Source of the DNA: Kluyvera intermedia
Lineage (GTDB): Bacteria; Pseudomonadota; Gammaproteobacteria; Enterobacterales; Enterobacteriaceae
Assembly: GCF_034424175.1 (NCBI RefSeq)
Contig: NZ_CP139986.1
Location: forward strand, 4,650,001 to 4,714,000
Length of the DNA stretch: 64,000 nt
Reading direction: 5' to 3'
The position numbers were made by a program, and so were the translations under genes. The notes below the pieces were generated by a model. That model was not told the DNA's origin. It worked only from the letters and a program-made list of their open reading frames with translations, and ran no database searches. How positions within the stretch are numbered: the first letter of the stretch is position 1; each line of letters opens with the position of its first letter. Positions 40,045 to 50,303 of this stretch are shown here, piece by piece.

Positions 40045-41010
40045 TTATTGCTTTTTGTTGTCCACCAGCACCGCAAGCAGGATAACAACTGCTTTAACGA
40101 TCATCTGGTAATAAGAAGAAACACCTAATAAGTTCAAACCGTTATTCAGAAAACCAAGGATCAGCGCACCGATAAGTGTGCCGACGATACGACCTTTACC
40201 GCCAGCCAGACTAGTACCGCCTAGAACAACTGCCGCGATGGCATCCAGCTCATAGCCTGTACCCGCCGTAGGTTGTGCCGAAGAGAGACGCGCCACTTCA
40301 ATGATGCCCGCCAGCGCCGACAATAATCCACACAAAGAGTAGACGATAATTTTAACTTTATTGACGCTGATACCGGAAAGACGCGTTGCCGCTTCGTTGC
40401 CACCCAGCGCATAGATATAACGACCCAGACGAGTGTGATGCAGCATGTACCATGCCGCGAGGAAGACAATCCCCATGATCCACACCGGCGTAGGAATGCC
40501 CAGCGGGCGACCAATACCGAACCAACCGAATACGTCGGCATTATCGGTAAACCCGGTATTCACCGGACTGCCGTTGGTGTACACCATCGTCACACCGCGC
40601 AGCAGCAGCATCATCACCAGCGTGGCAATAAACGCCTGAACGCGTCCTTTGGCGACAATCACACCGGTAACGGCCCCGATTGCGGCACCTAATGCGAGTG
40701 CGGCAGCAACCGCCACCAACGCATTGACTTCGATGCCCACAATCGACGCGGCGACCGCGCCGGTCAACGCCAGCAAAGAACCGACGGACAGGTCGATTCC
40801 CGACGTTAAAATGACCAGCGTCATCCCAACCGCCATGATCGCATTCACGGAGGTTTGCTGCAGGATGTTGAACAGGTTATTGACGGTAAAAAAGTTTGGG
40901 CTCATGGTCGACACAACCGCTATCAGCACCAGCAAGGCAATCAGCGATTTTTGCTCGAGCAGCCATGCTTTAGTGAAATAGCGGCGACCTGCCACAGACT
41001 GGGTTGTCAT
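40045..41010 (-). CDS. rbsC: Ribose ABC transporter permease
   Basis: 321 residues with about ten hydrophobic segments, BPD_transp_2 family. Works as a dimer with RbsA. Located 5 nt after rbsA and 27 nt before rbsB. Confidence 0.97.
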   Translation of the reverse strand: MTTQSVAGRRYFTKAWLLEQKSLIALLVLIAVVSTMSPNFFTVNNLFNILQQTSVNAIMAVGMTLVILTSGIDLSVGSLLALTGAVAASIVGIEVNALVAVAAALALGAAIGAVTGVIVAKGRVQAFIATLVMMLLLRGVTMVYTNGSPVNTGFTDNADVFGWFGIGRPLGIPTPVWIMGIVFLAAWYMLHHTRLGRYIYALGGNEAATRLSGISVNKVKIIVYSLCGLLSALAGIIEVARLSSAQPTAGTGYELDAIAAVVLGGTSLAGGKGRIVGTLIGALILGFLNNGLNLLGVSSYYQMIVKAVVILLAVLVDNKKQ

Positions 41011-41015
41011 CTTTT

Positions 41016-42521
41016 TTACTCCTGGTTCACGCGGTTAAGCTTGCCCACAGCGGCAGCCATTAATACTTCCTGGGTGGCCTGCTCGCGTGAAAACTCACCG
41101 CCGAGATGCCCTTCATGCATCACAATAATGCGATCGCTCATCCCCAATACTTCTGGCATCTCGGATGAGACCAGAATGATGCTCAGACCATCGGCCTTGA
41201 ACTGGTTGATCAGCTGATAAATCTCTTTCTTCGCGCCCACATCTACGCCGCGCGTCGGTTCATCCAGAATCAACACTTTCGGACGGGTCATCAGACCGCG
41301 GGCGATGGCGACTTTCTGCTGGTTACCGCCGGACAGCAGGCCGATAGCCTGTTCCATGGAAGGGGTTTTTACGTTGAACAGGCGGATAAAGTCGCTCACT
41401 GCCTGCTGCTCATCTTTATGTTTGAGGCTACCGCCGGCACGGCTGAAATAGCGCAATGCGGTCAGCGACATGTTCTCTTTCACCGACATGCCCAGTACCA
41501 GGCCATCACGTTTACGGTCTTCAGAGATATAAACGATGCCGTTTGCCAGACCATCCTGCGGCGAGCGAGTCACCACTTCATGACCATCGAGGGTAACGTA
41601 GCCGCTGGTACGTGGCAGCGCGCCGTACAGCACTTTCATCAGTTCCGTGCGCCCAGCGCCCATCAGCCCAGCAACGCCAAGAATTTCACCTTTACGCAGG
41701 GTAAAGGAGACGTTTTCCACGCCCGGACCACACAACGCATCCACCTTCAGGCGGATATCACCCGGCGCTTTATCAATGCGCGGATATTGATCTTCAAGCT
41801 TGCGCCCCACCATCATTTCAATCAGCAGATCTTCATCGAGACTGGCGACTTCACGCTCGGCAATAAATTGACCGTCGCGGAAGACCGTTACGTCGTCGCA
41901 AATCTCGAAGATCTCTTTCATACGGTGAGAAATATAGACAATGCCGCGCCCCTGCGATTTCAGCTCGCGGATCACGCGGAACAGGGATTCAGTTTCGGTA
42001 TCGGTCAGCGCATCGGTCGGTTCATCCATAATGATGACTTTCGACTCGAAGCTCAGCACTTTGGCGATTTCCACCATCTGCTGATCGCCAATCGAGAGTT
42101 CGCCGACTAAACGGTCGCTTTTAAAGCGCAGATTCAGTTTCGCCAGCAGAACGTCGGCTTCGGCATACATCTTCTTCCAGTCGATTTTGCCAAAACGATT
42201 CACAAACTCACGGCCGAGAAAAATGTTCTCAGCAATCGTCAGTTGTGGGATCAGGTTCAATTCCTGGTGGATGATGCCGATACCGGCTTCCTGGGAGGAT
42301 TTCGGGCCGGTGAAGGTGGTTTCTTTACCCAGCCATAATAATGAACCGGCGTCACGGGCATAAATCCCGGTCAGCACTTTCATCATGGTGGATTTGCCCG
42401 CGCCGTTTTCGCCCACCAGCGCCATCACGCGCCCGGAATAGACATTTAACGCAGCACCGGAGAGCGCCTTCACGCCCGGGAACGATTTATCGATCCCTTT
42501 GAGTTGTAAGAGTGCGTCCAT
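41016..42521 (-). CDS. rbsA: Ribose ABC transporter ATP-binding protein
   Basis: 501 residues, two fused nucleotide-binding domains. The first has GENGAGKST, signature LSIGDQQ and IIMDEPT. The second has the degenerate P-loop GLMGAGRTE normal for RbsA, signature LSGGNQQ and LILDEPT. Start ATG at 42521 (MDALLQLKG) aligns with E. coli; upstream in-frame sequence overlaps rbsD. Confidence 0.97.
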   Translation of the reverse strand: MDALLQLKGIDKSFPGVKALSGAALNVYSGRVMALVGENGAGKSTMMKVLTGIYARDAGSLLWLGKETTFTGPKSSQEAGIGIIHQELNLIPQLTIAENIFLGREFVNRFGKIDWKKMYAEADVLLAKLNLRFKSDRLVGELSIGDQQMVEIAKVLSFESKVIIMDEPTDALTDTETESLFRVIRELKSQGRGIVYISHRMKEIFEICDDVTVFRDGQFIAEREVASLDEDLLIEMMVGRKLEDQYPRIDKAPGDIRLKVDALCGPGVENVSFTLRKGEILGVAGLMGAGRTELMKVLYGALPRTSGYVTLDGHEVVTRSPQDGLANGIVYISEDRKRDGLVLGMSVKENMSLTALRYFSRAGGSLKHKDEQQAVSDFIRLFNVKTPSMEQAIGLLSGGNQQKVAIARGLMTRPKVLILDEPTRGVDVGAKKEIYQLINQFKADGLSIILVSSEMPEVLGMSDRIIVMHEGHLGGEFSREQATQEVLMAAAVGKLNRVNQE

Positions 42522-42528
42522 GATGGCC

Positions 42529-42948
42529 TCAGAAGGTGACGCCAGCACAAAGAATGATATTCGCATACGGGGAACATTCCCCGCTGCGAATCACCGCCTG
42601 ACTGTCTGCGGTTTGTTGTTTGAACTGTTCATGCGAGACGTAACGAACGTCAATGGTATTTCCCTGGTGTTGTTGCAGCTGCTCGATGTGTTTGAGCAAC
42701 GTTTCGTGGAGTTGCGGATTATGCTGTTGAATTTCCGTTGCGAGAATGGCTGCCTCAACCTGCATCTCTTGCGTCACCACGCCTAATACCTGCATAAAGG
42801 TGGGAACGCCCTGGGTTAACGCCATATCAATGCGCGCGGTGCTATGGGGAATAGGTAAACCCGCATCGCACACCACCAGCGTATCGGTATGACCCAGACG
42901 GGAGATAACCGATGAGATTTCAGAGTTAAGTACCGTGCCTTTCTTCAT
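42529..42948 (-). CDS. rbsD: D-ribose pyranase
   Basis: 139 residues. Converts beta-pyranose to beta-furanose ribose so that RbsK can use it. The active-site histidine is in LGHTDTLVVCDAGLP. First gene of the operon; the rbs operators lie just upstream. Confidence 0.97.
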   Translation of the reverse strand: MKKGTVLNSEISSVISRLGHTDTLVVCDAGLPIPHSTARIDMALTQGVPTFMQVLGVVTQEMQVEAAILATEIQQHNPQLHETLLKHIEQLQQHQGNTIDVRYVSHEQFKQQTADSQAVIRSGECSPYANIILCAGVTF

Positions 42949-42967
42949 TTGTTTTCTTGCTCCACTA

Positions 42968-42981
42968 GCGAAACGTTTCGC
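42968..42981 (-). promoter_or_regulatory. RbsR operator proximal to rbsD
   Basis: Perfect palindrome GCGAAACGTTTCGC, extended by one more pair to AGCG...CGCT, a LacI-family operator 20 nt before the rbsD start. Confidence 0.88.
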
Positions 42982-43047
42982 TGAACTAAGTTTAGTCTTA
43001 AGTGCGCACAGAAAACCACCACTAGGTTATAGAAATGTGATCGCTAT

Positions 43048-43059
43048 CGAAACGTTTCG
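43048..43059 (-). promoter_or_regulatory. Second RbsR-type operator
   Basis: CGAAACGTTTCG, the same palindromic core, centred 79 bp upstream of the proximal operator. A CRP-like half-site TGTGA lies next to it at 43036-43040. Confidence 0.7.
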
Positions 43060-43078
43060 CGAAGAAAGAAAGTGAGAT

Positions 43079-43114
43079 AAAAAAATGCCCTCCATCGAAA
43101 TGAGGGAGGGCATT
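43079..43114 (-). terminator. kup terminator
   Basis: Stem AATGCCCTCC / GGAGGGCATT followed on the minus strand by a run of T, just after the kup stop. Confidence 0.88.
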
Positions 43115-43120
43115 GATTGT

Positions 43121-44989
43121 TTAGATTTCGACCTGGGTACCCAATTCGATAACCCGGTTTGGCGGGATCTCGAACTGGTCCGGCGCGCGAAGCGCGTTGC
43201 GTTGCAACAGCAAGTACAGCTTACCGCGCAGACGCAGATACCACGGACGCTTACCGACAATCAGTGACTCATGCGACATGAAGAATGACGTTTCCATCAT
43301 CCGGCAGCTTAAGCCTTCCAGACCACAGCGGTGGAATACTTCTTCAACATTCGGGGTTTCACGCCAGCCGTAGCTTGCTACCACACGCCAGAAGGTTGGC
43401 GAGAGTTGCTCTATCTGCACGCGACGTACGTTATGAACATACGGCGCATCTTCAGTCCGCAACGTCAGAAGAATCACCCGCTCATGCAGCACCTTGTTGT
43501 GCTTGAGGTTATGCATCATGGCAAACGGAATAACGTTAAGCGCACGTGACATATATACCGCAGTACCCGGTACGCGTACCGGCGGCGATTTCTCGAGTGA
43601 CGCTATCATCGCCTCCAGAGAGTTACCGTGTTCGTGCATCCGGCGCAGCAGACGGAAACGCTCACTTTTCCAGGTGGTCATAATGGTAAACATGATCAGC
43701 GCCAGCGTCAGCGGCAACCAACCGCCGGAGATGATTTTATCGAGGTTCGCCGAGAACAGCGGGATATCGATGCACATAAAGCCCACCAGCATCAACGCCA
43801 CGACAAATTTATTCCAGCGCCAGTTTTTACGCGCCACCGTGGTGAACAGGATGGTGGTCAGCACCATAGTTCCCGTTACCGCAATACCGTACGCCGCCGC
43901 CAGGTTCGAGGAGTGCTCAAAGCTAACAATCACGATAACCACGGAGATGTAGAGCAGCCAGTTGATAAACGGAATATAAATCTGCCCGGACTCCATTTCC
44001 GAGGTATGGATAATCCGCATCGGCGACAAATACCCTAAACGCACGGCCTGACGCGTTAGCGAGAAGACCCCGGAAATCACTGCTTGAGAGGCAATAACTG
44101 TCGCTAGCGCTGCGATAATCAGCATTGGGATCAACGCCCAATCAGGTGCCAGCAGGAAGAAGGGGTTCTTAATCGCTTCCGGATGTTTTAACAACAGCGC
44201 ACCCTGACCAAAGTAGTTGAGCACCAGCGAAGGCAACACCACCGAGAACCAGGCCAGACGAATTGGCAACTTACCGAAATGCCCCATGTCGGCGTAAAGT
44301 GCTTCCACACCGGTAATCGACAGCACGACGGCGCCCAGAGCCACAAACGAAACGGTCTTGTACTCAAGGAAGAAATGTACCGCCCAGTAAGGATTCAGCG
44401 CATGCAGAACGTCTGGGTTATCCATGATACTGCGCGCGCCCAGCACCGCCAACAGCAGGAACCACACCAGCATAATAGGGGCGAACAGTTTGCCGACCAT
44501 GCTGGTACCGTGTTTCTGGATAGCAAACAGCAGCGTCAGAACGATAATCGAGATAGGGACAACCCAGGTATCGAGATCGGGCGCGATAATTTCCAGACCT
44601 TCTATCGCTGACATAACCGAAATAGCCGGGGTAATAACCACTTCGCCATAGAAGAAACTACCGCCGATAAGCCCCAGGATCACCAATACCGATGTGGTTC
44701 TCGCAGACGTGTTGCGTCCCGCCAGTGACATCAGCGTCAGGATCCCACCTTCACCCGCGTTATCCGCGCGCATCACGAAAGTGATGTATTTGAGTGAGAC
44801 GGTAAAAATCAGCAGCCAGAAGATAAGCGACAGGAAGCCAAAAACGGCATCTCGTTCAACGCCAAAACCAAACTGACCAGACAAGCATTCACGAAGTGTA
44901 TAAAGAGGGCTGGTACCGATGTCGCCGTATACCACGCCAATTGCAGCGAGTGTAATCGCTGATAAAGATTGTTTCTTATCAGTGCTCAT
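43121..44989 (-). CDS. kup: Low-affinity potassium transporter Kup (TrkD)
   Basis: 622 residues, identical in length to E. coli Kup. Twelve hydrophobic segments in the first ~440 residues, starting with the family signature GVVYGDIGTSPLYTL, and a cytoplasmic C-terminal domain. Imports K+ with H+, mainly at acidic pH and high osmolarity. Divergent from ravA. Confidence 0.97.
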   Translation of the reverse strand: MSTDKKQSLSAITLAAIGVVYGDIGTSPLYTLRECLSGQFGFGVERDAVFGFLSLIFWLLIFTVSLKYITFVMRADNAGEGGILTLMSLAGRNTSARTTSVLVILGLIGGSFFYGEVVITPAISVMSAIEGLEIIAPDLDTWVVPISIIVLTLLFAIQKHGTSMVGKLFAPIMLVWFLLLAVLGARSIMDNPDVLHALNPYWAVHFFLEYKTVSFVALGAVVLSITGVEALYADMGHFGKLPIRLAWFSVVLPSLVLNYFGQGALLLKHPEAIKNPFFLLAPDWALIPMLIIAALATVIASQAVISGVFSLTRQAVRLGYLSPMRIIHTSEMESGQIYIPFINWLLYISVVIVIVSFEHSSNLAAAYGIAVTGTMVLTTILFTTVARKNWRWNKFVVALMLVGFMCIDIPLFSANLDKIISGGWLPLTLALIMFTIMTTWKSERFRLLRRMHEHGNSLEAMIASLEKSPPVRVPGTAVYMSRALNVIPFAMMHNLKHNKVLHERVILLTLRTEDAPYVHNVRRVQIEQLSPTFWRVVASYGWRETPNVEEVFHRCGLEGLSCRMMETSFFMSHESLIVGKRPWYLRLRGKLYLLLQRNALRAPDQFEIPPNRVIELGTQVEI

Positions 44990-45208
44990 AGACTAGTCTT
45001 TCGTTTATAAAACAAATGTGTGCCTAGTCCCTTGGCCCACGAAAAGCGCACAGTATGCACGATTAGCATCAAAATCGTACCCCTTAATCGCGTCATCTTA
45101 ACCTGCCTCAATAAATCGCGAAGGACTATTCAGGCTATTCACCGCCAGACTTAAACGTCTATACTCAGCCAGTTAGCTGATTACATGGCGAAAGGACGCA
45201 GGTTAATT

Positions 45209-46705
45209 ATGGCCCAACCACATTTATTAGCAGAAAGAATTTCTCGGTTAAGCAGTGCGTTAGAGAAAGGGCTCTTTGAACGTAGTCACGCCATTCGCCT
45301 GTGTCTTCTGGCAGCGCTGAGCGGCGAGAGCGTCTTTTTACTCGGCCCACCCGGAATTGCTAAAAGCCTGATCGCTCGTCGCCTGAAATTCGCCTTCCAG
45401 CATGCCCGCGCGTTTGAATATTTGATGACCCGTTTTTCCACGCCGGAAGAAGTCTTTGGTCCGCTGTCTATTCAGGCGTTAAAAGATGAAGGCCGCTATG
45501 AGCGCCTGACCGCTGGCTATCTGCCGGAAGCGGAGATCGTCTTTCTCGATGAAATCTGGAAAGCCGGCCCGGCCATCCTCAATACCCTGCTGACCGCGAT
45601 CAATGAACGCCACTTCCGTAACGGCGCCAACGTCGACAAAATCCCAATGCGACTACTGGTCACCGCGTCTAACGAACTACCAGAAGCCGAAAGCAGCCTG
45701 GAAGCGCTCTATGACCGTATGTTGATTCGCCTGTGGCTCGACAAAGTGCAGGATAAAGGCAACTTCCGTTCAATGCTGATTAGCCAGCAGGATGAAAACG
45801 ATAACCCTATCCCGCCAAATCTGCAGGTCACAGATGAAGAGTACTTCCAGTGGCAGAAAGATATCGGCAAGGTCAAACTGCCGGATGCGGTTTTTGAACT
45901 GGTATTCACGCTGCGTCAGCAACTGGATAACTTACCGAATGCACCATATGTCTCAGACCGTCGCTGGAAGAAAGCCGTCCGCTTACTGCAAGCCTGCGCC
46001 TTTTTCAGCGGCCGAGACAGCGTCGCGCCGATCGATCTGATCTTGCTAAAAGAGTGCCTGTGGCACGACGCTGAAAGCCGGAATTTACTGCAACAACAGA
46101 TAGATATTTTGATGACCGGGCACGCATGGCAGCAGCAAGCGATGCTCAACAAGCTGGGCTCAATTACCCAGCAACGCTTACAGCTTCAGCAGCAGCAAAG
46201 CGACAAAACGGCGCTGAAAGTGACTCGTCTGGGCGGCATGTTTAGCCGTAAACCGCACTATGAACTGCCACCAGAGGTGCAGCCGCCAACGGTGACGCTG
46301 CTGTTACAAAAACCGCTTAAGCTGCATGATATTCAAGTCGTTCACATCACCTTCGAACACCAGGTGCTGGAGAATTGGCTGGAAAAAGGGGGTGAGATCC
46401 GCGGCAAACTTAACGGTATTGGGTTTGCACTGACGCTCAATATGGAAGTTGATGCAGCACAGCACCTGGTGGTGCGCGATGTCAGCCTTCAGGGTTCTCG
46501 ATTATCACTGCCGGGCAACAGCACGCCGGAGAATATGCCGACCGAGATCCGCCAGCAGCTCACCGCCCTTCACGAAGAGTGGCACCAGCAGCACAACCGT
46601 TTTAGCGAGCAGCAAAAATGCCTGTTTGTGAACGAAGAATGGTTAGGCCGTATTGAGGCCAGCCTGCAAGACGTCGCTGTTCAGATTAAGCAGGCGCAAC
46701 TTTAA
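45209..46705 (+). CDS. ravA: MoxR-family AAA+ ATPase RavA
   Basis: 498 residues. Walker A GPPGIAKS (about 45-52), Walker B IVFLDEIW, sensor region TASNELPEA; C-terminal discoidal and LARA-like domains. Forms a hexamer that binds the lysine decarboxylase LdcI and, with ViaA, acts on respiratory complexes. Start chosen at 45209 (MAQPHLL), which matches E. coli; an ATG 8 codons upstream is possible. The middle and C-terminal parts are more diverged than the ATPase core. It overlaps viaA by 1 nt. Confidence 0.95.
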   Translation: MAQPHLLAERISRLSSALEKGLFERSHAIRLCLLAALSGESVFLLGPPGIAKSLIARRLKFAFQHARAFEYLMTRFSTPEEVFGPLSIQALKDEGRYERLTAGYLPEAEIVFLDEIWKAGPAILNTLLTAINERHFRNGANVDKIPMRLLVTASNELPEAESSLEALYDRMLIRLWLDKVQDKGNFRSMLISQQDENDNPIPPNLQVTDEEYFQWQKDIGKVKLPDAVFELVFTLRQQLDNLPNAPYVSDRRWKKAVRLLQACAFFSGRDSVAPIDLILLKECLWHDAESRNLLQQQIDILMTGHAWQQQAMLNKLGSITQQRLQLQQQQSDKTALKVTRLGGMFSRKPHYELPPEVQPPTVTLLLQKPLKLHDIQVVHITFEHQVLENWLEKGGEIRGKLNGIGFALTLNMEVDAAQHLVVRDVSLQGSRLSLPGNSTPENMPTEIRQQLTALHEEWHQQHNRFSEQQKCLFVNEEWLGRIEASLQDVAVQIKQAQL

Positions 46706-48156
46706 TGCTGACCGTTGATACGCTCAACATGATGCTGGCGGTCAGTGAAGAGGGGATGATCGAAGAGATGATCATTGCCCTGCTGGCCTCACCACAGTTG
46801 GCGGTCTTTTTTGAAAAATTTCCCCGTTTAAAAAGCGCGATTACCGAAGATCTTCCCCGGTGGCGTGAAACCTTTAAAAATCGCCTGAAAGGGGCCCCGG
46901 TTCCGGAGGAACTGGAAGAAGAGGTTATCTGCTATCAGCAAAGCCAGCTCCTATCGACGACCCAATTTATCGTCCAGCTCCCGCAGATTCAGGCACTCTT
47001 AAAACGGGTGCAATCTCCCTTTGCCGCGCAAGCGCAGCAGTTGGTTGCCAACAATGCGACCTTTACTCCCGCATTGCACACGCTCTTTCTACAACGCTGG
47101 CGCTTAAGCCTTGTTGTTCAGGTCACTTCAATTAACCAGCAATTGCTGGAAGAAGAGCGAGAACAACTGCTCAGTGAAGTCCAGGAACGCATGACCCTGA
47201 GCGGGCAGCTTGAACCGGTGCTGGTGGATAATGACAGCGCGGGTGGGCGACTGTGGGATATGAGCGCCGGGCAGCTTAATCGCGGCGACTATCAGCTGAT
47301 CGTAAAATACGGTGAGTTTCTCAGCCAACAACCGGAATTAATGCGCCTGGCCGAGCAGCTGGGACGTTCTCGCGAAGCGAAGTCAGTGCCGAAGAAAGAT
47401 GCACCGATGGAAACCTTCCGCGCGCTAGTACGCGAGCCCTCCACCGTGCCAGAACAGGTTGATGGCATCCAGCAAAGCGACGATATCCTGCGGCTACTAC
47501 CACCGGAGCTGGCTACGCTGGGTATCACGGAGCTGGAGTATGAGTTTTATCGTCGGCTGGTGGAAAAACAGTTACTGACCTACCGTCTACATGGCGATTC
47601 CTGGCACGAGAAGATCACTGAGCGTCCAGTTGTTCGCCAGGACGAAGATGAGCAACCACGCGGACCCTTTATCGTCTGCGTGGACACTTCCGGTTCCATG
47701 GGTGGCTTCAATGAACAGTGCGCCAAAGCCTTCTGTCTGGCACTGATGCGCGTGGCGCTCGCTGATAATCGCCGCTGCTACATTATGTTGTTTTCAAGCG
47801 AAGTGGTGCGCTACGAGCTGACCAGCCCGCAGGGACTGGAGCAGGCGATCCGCTTTCTAAGCCAACGCTTTCGCGGCGGTACCGATATGGCCAGTTGTTT
47901 CCGCGCCATTATTGAACATCTGCAAAATCCGCAGTGGCAAGATGCCGACGCAGTGGTGATTTCAGATTTTATCGCCCAGCGGCTGCCGGATGAAGTGGTG
48001 AAGAAGGTGGGGGATCTACAGCATAAATATCAGCACCGTTTTCATGCGGTGGCGATGTCGGCACACGGCAAACCCGGGATCATGCGCATTTTCGATCATA
48101 TCTGGCGCTTTGATACCGGGTTAAGAAGCCGCCTGCTAAGACGCTGGCGGCGTTAA
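46705..48156 (+). CDS. viaA: VWA-domain partner protein ViaA
   Basis: 483 residues. Mostly helical N-terminal part and a C-terminal von Willebrand A domain with an intact MIDAS motif (CVDTSGSMGG). It stimulates RavA ATPase activity. It starts in the stop codon of ravA (TAATG), indicating translational coupling. Convergent with asnA with only 7 nt between the stops. Confidence 0.95.
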   Translation: MLTVDTLNMMLAVSEEGMIEEMIIALLASPQLAVFFEKFPRLKSAITEDLPRWRETFKNRLKGAPVPEELEEEVICYQQSQLLSTTQFIVQLPQIQALLKRVQSPFAAQAQQLVANNATFTPALHTLFLQRWRLSLVVQVTSINQQLLEEEREQLLSEVQERMTLSGQLEPVLVDNDSAGGRLWDMSAGQLNRGDYQLIVKYGEFLSQQPELMRLAEQLGRSREAKSVPKKDAPMETFRALVREPSTVPEQVDGIQQSDDILRLLPPELATLGITELEYEFYRRLVEKQLLTYRLHGDSWHEKITERPVVRQDEDEQPRGPFIVCVDTSGSMGGFNEQCAKAFCLALMRVALADNRRCYIMLFSSEVVRYELTSPQGLEQAIRFLSQRFRGGTDMASCFRAIIEHLQNPQWQDADAVVISDFIAQRLPDEVVKKVGDLQHKYQHRFHAVAMSAHGKPGIMRIFDHIWRFDTGLRSRLLRRWRR

Positions 48157-48163
48157 TCGTTTA

Positions 48164-49156
48164 TTACAGCAGAGAAGAGACGCTCTCACGAACCTGTGCT
48201 GGCCACACGCCGCACTGCACCTGGCCGATATGCGACAACTGCAACAACAGCATGGTCAAACGCGACTGACCAATACCACCGCCGATGGTTTGCGGCATAT
48301 CACCACGCAGCAGCGCCTGATGCCACTCAAGCTGCAAGCGATCTTCATCACCGGTCAGTTGAAGCTGATGTTTCAGTGCTTTAGCATCCACGCGAATCCC
48401 CATTGAAGAGAGCTCAAACGCATCTTCCAGTATCGGGTTCCACACCAGAATGTCACCGTTCAGACCAGCAAAGCCGGACGCGCTCGGGGTGCTCCAGTCG
48501 TCATAGTCCGGTGCACGAACGTCGTGGCGGTAACCATCAGATAATTTGCCACCGATACCAATAAGGAAAACAGCGCCCAGTTCTTTGGCGATAGCACGTT
48601 CACGACCTTTAGCATCCAGACCGGGATAACGGCTCAGCAACGTTTCACTGTGGACGAAGTGGATCTGTTCTGGCAGGAACGGTGTCAGACCAAATTCTTT
48701 GCTCACAGCGATTTCTGTTTCTTTAATTCCCGCCCAGATAGCCTTAACGGTGCTTTCCAGCGTACCGGCATGGCGCTCATCATCACCCATCACGCGTTCC
48801 CAGTCCCACTGGTCAACGTAAACGGAGTGAATGGCAGTCAATCTATCTTCATCGGGGCGAAGAGCTTTCATGTGCGTGTAGAGCCCTTCGCCCGCGCTGA
48901 AGTCGTGTTGTCCCAGTGTTTGACGTTTCCACTTTGCCAGAGAATGCACCACTTCAAACTGGGCATCTGGCAACGTTTTCACTTTCACCTGGACCGCTTT
49001 CTCGCAACCAGACAGGTTGTCCTGAGTCCCATCCCCGATACGGCTTAAGATTGGCGCCTGGACTTCTACGAGCCCTAGCTTCTCTTCCAGCTGACGGGAA
49101 AAGTGGGATTTAACGAAACTAATCTGGCGTTGTTTTGCGATGTATGCGGTTTTCAT
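48164..49156 (-). CDS. asnA: Aspartate-ammonia ligase (asparagine synthetase A)
   Basis: 330 residues. Makes asparagine from aspartate, ammonia and ATP through an aminoacyl-tRNA-synthetase-like fold. SVYVDQWDWERV and GGGIGQSRLTMLLL are characteristic blocks. The ATG at 49156 gives MKTAYIAKQRQISFVKSHFS as in E. coli. Divergent from asnC, its activator. Confidence 0.97.
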   Translation of the reverse strand: MKTAYIAKQRQISFVKSHFSRQLEEKLGLVEVQAPILSRIGDGTQDNLSGCEKAVQVKVKTLPDAQFEVVHSLAKWKRQTLGQHDFSAGEGLYTHMKALRPDEDRLTAIHSVYVDQWDWERVMGDDERHAGTLESTVKAIWAGIKETEIAVSKEFGLTPFLPEQIHFVHSETLLSRYPGLDAKGRERAIAKELGAVFLIGIGGKLSDGYRHDVRAPDYDDWSTPSASGFAGLNGDILVWNPILEDAFELSSMGIRVDAKALKHQLQLTGDEDRLQLEWHQALLRGDMPQTIGGGIGQSRLTMLLLQLSHIGQVQCGVWPAQVRESVSSLL

Positions 49157-49306
49157 TGTTTTACTCCTGCGTCCTGTTGCCATTGATTAAGCAACAAAAC
49201 AGGGTGCCAATACAATAATCAAACAATAAAAAGCCTCACTCACTTTTGATTCGATAAAATATCAGGCTAAAATAGAGTTAATCGTTAATCATCATAAGAA
49301 AAACCA

Positions 49307-49765
49307 ATGGAAAATTATCAGATCGACAATCTGGATCGCGGCATCCTTGACGCTTTGATGGCCAACGCCCGTACCGCCTACGCAGAATTAGCCAAACAGT
49401 TCTCCGTTAGCCCCGGCACCATTCACGTACGTGTCGAGAAAATGAAGCAGGCGGGGATCATCACCGGCGCACATGTTGATGTCAGCCCCAAACAGCTCGG
49501 TTATGACGTGGGCTGCTTTATCGGCATTATTTTAAAGAGCGCAAAAGACTACCCGTCGGCATTAGCACGGCTGGAAAGTCTTGATGAGGTTACCGAGGCG
49601 TACTACACCACCGGTCACTACAGCATCTTTATTAAAGTGATGTGCAAATCGATCGATGCCCTTCAGCAGGTACTTATCAACAAGATCCAAACAATTGATG
49701 AAATTCAATCCACCGAAACGTTGATCGTGCTGCAGAACCCGATCATGCGTACCATCAAGCCGTAA
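49307..49765 (+). CDS. asnC: Lrp/AsnC-family regulator AsnC
   Basis: 152 residues. N-terminal HTH (YAELAKQFSVSPGTIHVRVEKM) and C-terminal RAM ligand domain. Activates asnA when asparagine is low and represses itself. The 150-nt gap to asnA holds both promoters. Confidence 0.97.
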   Translation: MENYQIDNLDRGILDALMANARTAYAELAKQFSVSPGTIHVRVEKMKQAGIITGAHVDVSPKQLGYDVGCFIGIILKSAKDYPSALARLESLDEVTEAYYTTGHYSIFIKVMCKSIDALQQVLINKIQTIDEIQSTETLIVLQNPIMRTIKP

Positions 49766-49853
49766 ACAACTTTTTTAATCCCACATTTTTCCACAGGTAG
49801 ATCCCAGCTCGTTCACAGCGTACAATGCGCCTTCTTTATAAAGGTGGACGAGC

Positions 49854-50303
49854 ATGGCGGATATCACTCTCATTACCGGCAGCACGCTAGGCAGTGCGGA
49901 ATATGTTGCAGAACATCTGGCTGAAAAGCTCGACGACGCTGGTTTTTCCAGCGAAATGCTGCACGGCCCAATGATCGATGAAGTGCCAACCGACGGGATC
50001 TGGCTGATTATCAGTTCAACGCACGGTGCGGGAGACATTCCTGACAACCTGCTTCCTTTATATGAAGCATTACGCGAGCAGAAACCGGATCTGTCAAAGG
50101 TACACTTTGGCGCAATCGGGATCGGTAGCCGCGAATATGACACGTTCTGTGGGGCTATTGATAAGCTAGAGGCTGAATTGAAGTCCTGTGGAGCCAAACA
50201 GATCGGCGAAACGCTGCGGATCAATGTGCTTGAACATGAGATTCCTGAAGATCCGGCTGAGATTTGGTTAGGATCGTGGCATCTTTTACTCAGAGTTTTG
50301 TAA
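49854..50303 (+). CDS. mioC: Flavodoxin-like protein MioC
   Basis: 149 residues. FMN-binding flavodoxin fold with the phosphate loop TGSTLGSAE and STHGAGDIPDN. Needed for biotin synthase activity in vitro in E. coli. Transcription runs toward oriC, and a TTTTTCCACA DnaA-like box lies in its promoter region (about 49785-49794). The C-terminus differs slightly in length from E. coli (147). Confidence 0.95.
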   Translation: MADITLITGSTLGSAEYVAEHLAEKLDDAGFSSEMLHGPMIDEVPTDGIWLIISSTHGAGDIPDNLLPLYEALREQKPDLSKVHFGAIGIGSREYDTFCGAIDKLEAELKSCGAKQIGETLRINVLEHEIPEDPAEIWLGSWHLLLRVL

